This document shows, piece after piece, positions 1-5,684 of a DNA stretch of 13,473 bases. Source of the DNA: an uncultured Pirellulaceae bacterium (GTDB taxonomy: Bacteria > Planctomycetota > Planctomycetia > Pirellulales > Pirellulaceae); contig CAMYKF010000450.1 in NCBI GenBank assembly GCA_947258905.1, forward strand, positions 1-13,473, read 5' to 3'. The translations under genes were made by a program, and so were the position numbers. The notes beneath the pieces are model-generated. The model worked only from the letters and a program-made list of their open reading frames with translations, did no database searches and was not told the DNA's origin. Each line of letters starts with the position of its first letter. The stretch's first letter is position 1.

Positions 1-11
1 GGAATTCAATT

Positions 12-476
12 ATGCCTGAATTGCCAAAGTGGTTTCGCTCGGTGGCCCTGGTCCGCCGCATCGTCGATGGCAAACACCGCTGGCTGGCCCGAACGAAGGC
101 TTCAGAATCCCAGCTCGGTTTCATCACCGCACAAAGACTGGAGCGAGAGTCATTTCGCGAGTCGATTCGTCGCGAGGTCGCGTGGGTACTGGAGCTGAAC
201 GCACAAAAAGAGTTTCTGGTATCCAATATGGCCCAGCTGAATCTGGAATTCGTGGGCCGATTGCCCGAGGATGATGCCGAATCGCACGTCGCCGTGGCCT
301 TCTATATGGTGGACATCTATCGCAAACAGGCGTTGCAGATAGTCAATCAACAACCGGCGAACGTGTGGCTGTCGTCCTCGGAGGTGTGTGCTGGTCTGAG
401 CAATGCCGGAATAAAACTGGATCCGCGACTGGTATTTCTGCTGGATCGCGCCGGCGTCATTAACTCGTGGGATTAG
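12..476 (+). CDS. Degenerate Nudix-like domain protein
   Basis: The 154-residue product resembles a Nudix fold. Near the N-terminus, residues 9-25 (SVALVRRIVDGKHRWL) look like the first Nudix strands. Residues 43-63 (LERESFRESIRREVAWVLEL) align with the Nudix box G-x5-E-x7-R-E-U-x-E-E-x-G-U. The E-x-x-ES and REV parts are kept, but the two glutamates that hold the metal are replaced (REVAWVLEL instead of REVxEExGL), and the leading glycine pair is absent. Residues 92-126 (hydrophobic strand, then WLSSSEV) fit the late Nudix strand and the usual WxxxxE turn. A working pyrophosphohydrolase is therefore doubtful; a binding or structural role is possible. The start has a GGA 11 bases upstream, but only 11 bases are visible, so an earlier start cannot be excluded. 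The gene converges with the minus-strand cluster ending at 649. Fold assignment is inference. Confidence 0.7.
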   Translation: MPELPKWFRSVALVRRIVDGKHRWLARTKASESQLGFITAQRLERESFRESIRREVAWVLELNAQKEFLVSNMAQLNLEFVGRLPEDDAESHVAVAFYMVDIYRKQALQIVNQQPANVWLSSSEVCAGLSNAGIKLDPRLVFLLDRAGVINSWD

Positions 477-648
477 TTGGTCAGCGCCATTCTTTCGTTT
501 GACCGCAATCCGCAGGCGCGCGCGCCTGCCAGGTTCACGCGCACGTTTGCGGCTTGCGGTTAGACGCAGTTAAACGACTTACTCAAGGAATTTGTGAGAA
601 CCGGCCGTTACACAGGCTTGGTTGTGAACCGGTCGCCGGTACCTCTGG
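477..648. other. Convergent intergenic region
   Basis: This 172-base stretch separates two converging genes. It contains a perfect 18-base palindrome at 512-529 and, nearer the minus-strand stop, GC-rich ACCGG/CCGGT repeats around 598-640. No U-run follows either structure, so a classical intrinsic terminator cannot be claimed for either gene. I see no small gene in it. Confidence 0.5.
512..529. repeat. 18-base perfect GC-rich palindrome
   Basis: The sequence GCAGGCGCGCGCGCCTGC reads identically on both strands. It lies 36 bases after the stop of the Nudix-like gene, between two converging genes, so a role in ending transcription from either side is reasonable. There is no T-run next to it. 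A DNA-binding-protein site is the alternative. Confidence 0.5.
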
Positions 649-1740
649 CTACCTTGTCAAATCCAGTCGGTGAACCTGATTTTCGATACGCAAATACAGT
701 GACTGGTTCACGAGTGCCGGGTGGGCGAGGACATAGGCGTTGTCGTCGGCCAGACGCAAACGCGAAGTGATGCGAAGCGAATCGTCATCAACTGCAATTA
801 GCAACAAATCTCCCGACTCGGTTAGAGCCAGCACGCTTTTCGGACCGGCAATCAGGCTGGCGTAGCCCATCAGCGCCGGATCGTCGATGGTGTCGACGGT
901 CGCGAAATTGTCAGACAGGCTGAGGGCGACTAGCCCGTTCCACGCACCTACCAGCCATCCGTTGCAGACAACGGGCGTGTGAGTATCGGGAGCCAGCAAG
1001 TCGTTGGAGGCCAACGGTCGCGGCGCAATTTGTCCCTGTTCATCGAACTGGTAGAGGCGAGTGCCGTTGTTTTCGGACGTCGCGACAATTTTTTGGTCCA
1101 ATACAATCGTGGTCGGCACGTTGAAGTCGCCAGCGCGTTCGGGTACCAGACTCCACAGACGCCGGCCGTCGACCGGGTCCCAGCCACCCATGGAATCGGC
1201 GTCCAGCCCTACCAGTTGTGTCACGCCGGCAATCCGTAGCGGCACAAAGGACGAATAGGAAGCAGCCTTGCCCGGTGTCGACCAGATTGTTTCTCCCGTC
1301 TGCGGATCGAGCGCTACCAGCGACGCTGCCGGGCCGCCAGGCTGCACAATCAGCTTGTCGTCGATGATCATTGGTGATCCGGAGTGACCCCAGACGAGAT
1401 CCGCGGCAGCAAAGTCCGCGGCGATGTTGCGTTGCCAGACGACCAGTCCGGAGTCCAGTTCGATGCAGTTCAGATGCCCGAATGCGCCGAGCGAATACAC
1501 GTGGCCCTCATGAATCAGCGGCGTGGCCCGCGGCGAATTGCCGTAATCGAGGTTGCCTTCCGCCAGATAGGTGTGTCGCCACAGTTCCTCGCCGGTGTCG
1601 GCATCCAGGCATTGAATCACGTCCATGCGGTCCAGCGCATCGCGGCCCGTCACGATTACTTGCGAACGGGTCGCCGCCAGACCGCCGATGCCGAGCCCGT
1701 CGACATCACGCGACCAGCGGAAGTCAGGGCTGTCAGGCAA
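649..1740 (-). CDS. PQQ-like beta-propeller, possibly the 3' part of a frameshifted fusion
   Basis: From the only usable start codon in frame (TTG at 1740) this gives 363 residues. Repeated blade motifs such as LDADTGEELW, LDPQTGETIW and DPVDGRRLW, plus GSPMIIDDKLIVQPGG, mark the PQQ-like/quinoprotein propeller family common in planctomycetes; cofactor binding is not implied. The protein-like frame continues upstream of the TTG through 23 further codons to 1809. These encode ELAAWPGWRGPGRDAQVAWL, which contains the W-P-x-W-R-G-P-x-R-D motif that opens most family members. No ATG, GTG or TTG lies between the in-frame TGA at 1828-1830 and the TTG, and there is no signal peptide, although relatives are normally exported. 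Translation therefore probably enters from the upstream gene by a -1 shift at the A-run at 1809-1818. If read that way, this part contributes 386 residues to a fusion with the PhnD-like protein. The family is clear; how it is translated is inference. Confidence 0.85.
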   Translation of the reverse strand: MPDSPDFRWSRDVDGLGIGGLAATRSQVIVTGRDALDRMDVIQCLDADTGEELWRHTYLAEGNLDYGNSPRATPLIHEGHVYSLGAFGHLNCIELDSGLVVWQRNIAADFAAADLVWGHSGSPMIIDDKLIVQPGGPAASLVALDPQTGETIWSTPGKAASYSSFVPLRIAGVTQLVGLDADSMGGWDPVDGRRLWSLVPERAGDFNVPTTIVLDQKIVATSENNGTRLYQFDEQGQIAPRPLASNDLLAPDTHTPVVCNGWLVGAWNGLVALSLSDNFATVDTIDDPALMGYASLIAGPKSVLALTESGDLLLIAVDDDSLRITSRLRLADDNAYVLAHPALVNQSLYLRIENQVHRLDLTR

Positions 1741-1802
1741 AGCATCGGGAAGCCAGGCGACCTGCGCGTCACGGCCCGGACCGCGCCAGCCCGGCCAGGC
1801 AG

Positions 1803-2744
1803 CTAGTTCTTTTTTTTTGCCGCGGGATCAACCGTCGATGTATCGACGCCGTCGGTCGATTCGGGCTCTTGCCACTCCACGAATCCGGAACCGGTTTCCA
1901 GCCACGCAAGCATATCGGAATCCAGCTCGACGTCACGCAGCGCTGCAAGGATGGAATCCTGAACGGCTTGCGGGTGCCGCGAATTGACAAACGCGGTCAC
2001 GAACGGGACGGGTTGTGTTTCACCGACGACACGTAGATCGCCTTTTTGAATGTTGCCGCATCCTTCCAGCAGTGGTTCGGCGTAACTGGAAATCACGGCA
2101 GCTGCCTGGATGTCCGAATCGAGTTCCATCAGTTGTTTGGCTGCCATGCTGCATGCGCCCGCGACTTCAGGTTCCTCGGGAATTGCGATCTGGTTGTCGC
2201 GGAGCAATTCCATGATCGCCGAATGTTTCTCGTCGCAATCAGCCGGACCAAAGATGATGCGATAATCTTCCAGGTCAGTTACTGATTGCGCGGGGTCATT
2301 TTGCCGCACGACCAGCAATCCCGTTTGATGAACGGAATCATCCTGACCGGTCAGTTGGGCAAGGGGCAGCAGATTCATTTCGGCATTGCCGGCGCCGTCC
2401 AGCACGACGGAATGCTTGCCGATCACAAGGTCGGCCTCGCCTCCGGACTCCTCCAGTCCGATTTGCAGGGTTTCACCAAACACGACTTTCACGGGCCGGT
2501 TCAGTTTGGTCTGCAGAAAGGCGCCGAGGCGATCGTACTTGCGCTGCGCATAACCCTGCACGCAATCGCAAGCCAGCGGAGCTGCCAGTGGATCCATGAC
2601 CACCAGTGTGAGGCTTTCGTCAGCAGCTTCTTCCTGAGCCAGCGCGTTGTTGACGGTGATGGCGATGCAGCCAATCACGGCAAGCATCAACAACTGAATG
2701 CGGATGGGTAAACGGTTCATAAGGTCACGTTTCATCCGAATCAC
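1803..2744 (-). CDS. Exported PhnD-like substrate-binding protein
   Basis: This is a 313-residue protein resembling the periplasmic PhnD/SsuA/transferrin-type binding proteins of phosphonate or phosphate ABC transporters. Residues 9-36 form a signal peptide (MNRLPIRIQ, hydrophobic core, cleavage near NALA-Q). The mature part opens with LTLVVMDPLAAPLACDC, followed by GYAQRKYDRLGAFLQTKLNRPV, the usual first-lobe pattern of this family. Residues 102-111 (GEADLVIGKH) and 246-262 (VPFVTAFVNSRHPQAVQ) fit the later lobe motifs. It is cysteine-rich for the family (C59, C61, C170, C198, C229). No ABC ATPase or permease gene is nearby, so transport is not supported; a sensing or scaffold role is possible. 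The start could be GTG 2744 (GTGA overlap with the preceding stop), ATG 2735 or ATG 2720; the signal peptide favours 2735 or 2720. The tail after residue 290 is a low-complexity linker that ends in lysines at the slippery run. Confidence 0.8.
   Translation of the reverse strand: MIRMKRDLMNRLPIRIQLLMLAVIGCIAITVNNALAQEEAADESLTLVVMDPLAAPLACDCVQGYAQRKYDRLGAFLQTKLNRPVKVVFGETLQIGLEESGGEADLVIGKHSVVLDGAGNAEMNLLPLAQLTGQDDSVHQTGLLVVRQNDPAQSVTDLEDYRIIFGPADCDEKHSAIMELLRDNQIAIPEEPEVAGACSMAAKQLMELDSDIQAAAVISSYAEPLLEGCGNIQKGDLRVVGETQPVPFVTAFVNSRHPQAVQDSILAALRDVELDSDMLAWLETGSGFVEWQEPESTDGVDTSTVDPAAKKKN
1809..1818 (-). promoter_or_regulatory. Candidate -1 slippery site (A9-G) at gene junction
   Basis: On the minus strand the end of the PhnD-like gene reads GCA AAA AAA AAG AAC TAG. 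The last seven bases of the run form A AAA AAG, the heptamer used for the -1 frameshift in E. coli dnaX. The zero-frame stop is only one codon downstream. A -1 slip continues as GAA CTA GCT GCC TGG, directly into the propeller's conserved N-terminus. A GC-rich stem can form 12 bases downstream (GGCCGG at 1796-1791 with CCGGGCC at 1779-1773, one bulged G). No clear upstream Shine-Dalgarno-like stimulator is visible. A run of nine A's can also cause RNA polymerase slippage, and it is a place where sequencers miscount: ten A's would give a plain fusion. Confidence 0.55.
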
Positions 2745-4351
2745 TGCTCGTCCGCGTCATCGCTGACTTCGACGCGTTTAAGGCTTTTGGTGCCGTATTC
2801 ATTGTCTCCATACAACATTGTGACCTTGATCTCATCTTTCGACTGAAACTCAATCCGGAAGTTGTACATGCCGACCTCATCCCGCAATTGCGTCACCACC
2901 AGCATTTGTTCGTCGAGATCCTGTCGTACGGCCTCCCACGAGTTATCTCCTCCGCTGAAAACCGAATTGAACATCGTCAGATCGCCAGCGGCCCCAAATT
3001 CAAAGCCATCGGGTATGGTTTCCTGACTCTGGCCGTCGTTCTTGTTAGGCTTGCCATCGGCGGACCATTCACCGATCAGTTGCTGACCCAGTCCTTCCAT
3101 GGCCTCTTTGGCTTTCAGTTCATCGGCCGTGAATTCAGGTGCTTCGGCGAGCGGAACCAGGACACAGATCGAGTTGTCGTCTTCGTACATCATGTAAAAC
3201 CGGTCACGCCGGGTGTCGTGTCCGATGGGGACGTGTTTGCAGCCACCTCCGATTTTGGCCTTGCCGATAATGCCGACCAGTTCTCCCTCGGAATTGAAAC
3301 GCTTGATCCATCCGATGGACGATTCGGCCGTCAGTAAGTCGCCATTGTCACAGCAACGAACGTTCATTGGATTGCAACAACCGCCGAATCCCGTGTCGCC
3401 ACCTTTTTCGCCAAAGCTGCTGATCTTTTCACCATCGCGATCAAGCAAGTCGACCGAAAAGCCACAGTTGTTGGCAAAGATCAGGTGCTCTTCGCTGGCC
3501 TGGAAATCGCACTGGCCACAGCAACCTCGCAGGCCGTCCATGATTTTCTCGGCGTTTTGAAACTGATGATCGGTGCGCCAGACTTCATAGCTGTAGTTGG
3601 CTCCGCGACAGCAGACAAACAGATCCTGGCTATTGGCTGCAATGGAACGAATTGCCTTGCGTTGCGCGATTAATGAATCGATATCAACCATCGAGCCGAG
3701 GCTTTCCAGGGTTTCGTTGACGGATTCCTCGATGCGTTGCTTTTGTTCCTGCAAGGTAGCCAGACGCCGGTCGAATCGCTCGTTACGCTCGTCCTCGGGA
3801 GTCTCCAGGTGACGCTCGATACGTCGTTCGATACGTTTGATTTGCTGCTCGAACTGTGTCGTGATCTGCGCCTTCTGTTTCTCAGCGGCTTCCTGCGCTT
3901 CTTTCTCGAGGGCTTCGCGGTCCGCCAGATTCGGTGCATCCACGGCGACAACTTCCGATGAATCGAGTGAGAACCGTGCCAGCTGGCCGCTGCCACCGAC
4001 GAAGATCGTGCCATCGGGCGCCTGATTGATCGCAGTGGCCGCAAACGGCAAGTCGATTTCTTTGGTTAGTTCGCCGTCCGAAGTATAAACCTGCAGTGCC
4101 GTTTGTCCCTGATGGGCAACCGAAGCCAGAATGTGTCCGTCACTGGACAGACAAAACGTGTGCAGCTTGGCGGGTTCCCCGTCGATTTCGGGTCGGATGG
4201 TGTGAGTTTGCTTGTGCGTCGGCTGCAGCGCGGGGTCGGTATCCTCTTCCCACACCCCCGCACAGGCGTTTTGCAACAGCAACATGCTGCACGCCAGCGT
4301 CAACACGGCAAATGAACCAACACGAATTGCCATCATTCTGTTTCGACTCAT
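2741..4351 (-). CDS. Exported cysteine-rich beta-propeller with coiled-coil insert
   Basis: The 536-residue product begins with a signal peptide (residues 1-31, cleavage probably after ACA). Residues 55-140 and 240-400 look like NHL/YVTN-type propeller blades (DGHILASVAH, PDGTIFVGG, DNGDLLTAES, GWIKRFNSEGELVGIIG). Residues 142-235 form a highly charged helix-rich insert with RIERRIERHLETPEDERNER, very likely a coiled coil. The second propeller part carries clustered cysteines: CC at 247-248, CCGQC at 277-281, C296, CC at 325-326, CC at 333-334, C371 and C396. Residues 420-530 form a separate beta-rich domain (LIGEWS, then a run of strands), lipocalin-like in pattern. ATG 4351 is preferred: AGGA lies 9-12 bases upstream, and the longer TTG start at 4393 would fall inside the -10 box. 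The downstream gene overlaps its stop, so they are co-translated. I recognise the layout as a planctomycete-type propeller but cannot name a function; metal binding or disulfides are inference. Confidence 0.8.
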   Translation of the reverse strand: MSRNRMMAIRVGSFAVLTLACSMLLLQNACAGVWEEDTDPALQPTHKQTHTIRPEIDGEPAKLHTFCLSSDGHILASVAHQGQTALQVYTSDGELTKEIDLPFAATAINQAPDGTIFVGGSGQLARFSLDSSEVVAVDAPNLADREALEKEAQEAAEKQKAQITTQFEQQIKRIERRIERHLETPEDERNERFDRRLATLQEQKQRIEESVNETLESLGSMVDIDSLIAQRKAIRSIAANSQDLFVCCRGANYSYEVWRTDHQFQNAEKIMDGLRGCCGQCDFQASEEHLIFANNCGFSVDLLDRDGEKISSFGEKGGDTGFGGCCNPMNVRCCDNGDLLTAESSIGWIKRFNSEGELVGIIGKAKIGGGCKHVPIGHDTRRDRFYMMYEDDNSICVLVPLAEAPEFTADELKAKEAMEGLGQQLIGEWSADGKPNKNDGQSQETIPDGFEFGAAGDLTMFNSVFSGGDNSWEAVRQDLDEQMLVVTQLRDEVGMYNFRIEFQSKDEIKVTMLYGDNEYGTKSLKRVEVSDDADEQ

Positions 4352-4391
4352 GGGATTTTCCTGTTGAAAGTTCTTCGACTGCCCAACCCAC

Positions 4392-4421
4392 AAGATACAA
4401 CAGATTCGCGCGTCAAGTCAA
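4392..4421 (-). promoter_or_regulatory. Probable sigma70-type promoter of the three-gene cluster
   Basis: On the minus strand TTGACT (4421-4416) and TATCTT (4397-4392) are separated by 18 bases, matching the -35 and -10 consensus at 5 of 6 and 4 of 6 positions. Transcription would start near 4385, leaving a leader of about 34 bases before the ATG at 4351, which has a good AGGA site. This placement argues against the TTG start at 4393. Confidence 0.5.
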
Positions 4422-4453
4422 AAAAACGGCCAGACAGCTGGCGGTGAATGTTT

Positions 4454-4501
4454 CCTCTCCCCCTGTGGAGAGGGTCAGGGTGAGGGGAGAGTGTTTTTTT
4501 T
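4454..4501 (+). terminator. Repeat-like hairpin with T-run (plus strand)
   Basis: The arm CTCTCCCC (4455-4462) pairs perfectly with GGGGAGAG (4484-4491), followed by TG and eight T's (4494-4501), which is the form of an intrinsic terminator read on the plus strand. A competing stem pairs CCTCTCC (4454-4460) with GGAGAGG (4467-4473), so two folds exclude each other. No plus-strand gene ends here; both neighbours are minus-strand. The core (CCTCTCCC, GGAGAGGG, then GTCAGGGTGAGGG) resembles a GC-rich intergenic repeat widespread in bacterial genomes, so it may be a dispersed element rather than a dedicated terminator. Confidence 0.5.
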
Positions 4502-4576
4502 CGCAACAAACTGGTGCCGCGATTCGTCATCAGGGGAAGACAATTAACACCCGGTATTGATAACTCTCAGCATTGA

Positions 4577-5647
4577 TCAAGTCGTGTCCACTGGCGGGCT
4601 GGCGTCGTTTTGGGGTGCGCATACCAGCACCGTCACCGATCCGGCAATTACCAGGAACAGGCTCAGGTAAAAGGGCATCGATAACTGGCTGAGCGTCTGG
4701 TTGCCGATGGTGCTGGACAATGTGTTGACGACGGGCGCGCCGCCAAAGATTAGCGGCATAATGAAAATCGGGTTGCCACCGGCGTTGAAGGCATAAATTA
4801 CGCCCAGACTGCCGACTGCACTGGCGATTCCGGCCACCAGCGACCAGGCGACGCCATTGATATTGAGCACGCCCGGGTCAGGTGGCAGGAATTGTTGCAG
4901 CACCAGAGGCATCGCCACAGCAATCAGAAAATAGGCCAGTCCCACAAACAGGAATGGTCGCATACCACTGCCACCCAGGTCCATTTGCCCTTCATGCATC
5001 ACCGGACCGTAACTGCCCCAGCACAGCGCGGTAACCATGACACACAACGTCATCCACAGAAAGCGGCTGTTTGTTTCGCGTGCACCGGAATCGCCCTGGA
5101 CGCCGTCGGTCGCGGCATCGAGCTGATCCTGGGGTGTCTGAACTTGTTGCGGGGCCGGGTCCGCCGCCGGCGCAGCGGGCTGAAAAAACATCACGCCGGC
5201 CGCGCCAATGGCGACGACGAGAATGCCCAAAAAAAACAGGACGGATGCCTCCCTGACGGAGCGCGTCATGATCATGGTGGCAACCGTGTTAATGACCGGT
5301 GAAAAACCAAACACCAGCGGCATGATAAATACGGGCGTGCCACCAAACACAAAAGCCAGAATGAGGCCAAGGTTGCCGAGCGCTCCCAGCGCGCCGGCCG
5401 CCAACGACCACGCCATGCCGCGTCGCGTCCAGTGACCGGCCGGTCGTTCGTGCGGGATCATCAGCAATGGATACGCCACGGCGATCAGGAACCACGCCAC
5501 ACCGACGCACATAAATGGCGTCCAGTGGCTGAGTCGCTGGCCGTCCCCCAGCGCTTCCTGGCCTTCATGCAGGATCGGACCGTAGACTCCCCAGCAAAAA
5601 ATGGCGAGCAGGGCAAACGCCAGGTAGGTCAATCCGTGCATGGGCAT
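4577..5647 (-). CDS. Ten-helix DMT-like transporter with two similar halves
   Basis: This 356-residue integral membrane protein consists of two related halves joined by a polar linker (about 157-195, rich in Pro, Ala, Gln and Asp). Each half opens with nearly the same motif, FCWGVYGPILHEGQ at 17-30 and LCWGSYGPVMHEGQ at 208-221. Each also has a matching later motif, FGGTPVFIMPLVFG (101-114) and AGGNPIFIMPLIFG (289-302), followed by PVxNT. About five helices per half, with an early tryptophan-glycine motif, fit the drug/metabolite transporter superfamily or glucose/ribose-porter-like relatives. The substrate cannot be read from sequence. The start is ATG 5647, with ATG 5641 two codons later as an alternative. 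It is the last gene of the minus-strand operon, 37 bases after the AAA ATPase stop. Confidence 0.75.
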   Translation of the reverse strand: MPMHGLTYLAFALLAIFCWGVYGPILHEGQEALGDGQRLSHWTPFMCVGVAWFLIAVAYPLLMIPHERPAGHWTRRGMAWSLAAGALGALGNLGLILAFVFGGTPVFIMPLVFGFSPVINTVATMIMTRSVREASVLFFLGILVVAIGAAGVMFFQPAAPAADPAPQQVQTPQDQLDAATDGVQGDSGARETNSRFLWMTLCVMVTALCWGSYGPVMHEGQMDLGGSGMRPFLFVGLAYFLIAVAMPLVLQQFLPPDPGVLNINGVAWSLVAGIASAVGSLGVIYAFNAGGNPIFIMPLIFGGAPVVNTLSSTIGNQTLSQLSMPFYLSLFLVIAGSVTVLVCAPQNDASPPVDTT

Positions 5648-5684
5648 CCGAGGCCAAACGTGGCTTTTCCTTTGTTATGCAAGG

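Noticed and set aside
1371..2036. 221-codon plus-strand open frame
   Set aside because: Arg/Pro/Cys-rich antisense shadow spanning the propeller and PhnD-like genes.
1803..2744. True phosphonate transporter operon
   Set aside because: No ABC ATPase or permease gene is present next to the binding protein, so transport of phosphonate is not supported.
4257..4351. Lipoprotein signal in the cysteine-rich propeller
   Set aside because: The residues before C30 (LQNAC) do not fit a lipobox; ordinary signal-peptidase cleavage after ACA is more likely.
4349..4393. Longer TTG start for the cysteine-rich propeller
   Set aside because: It would overlap the -10 box and lacks a ribosome site, while ATG 4351 has AGGA at a good distance and begins the signal peptide.
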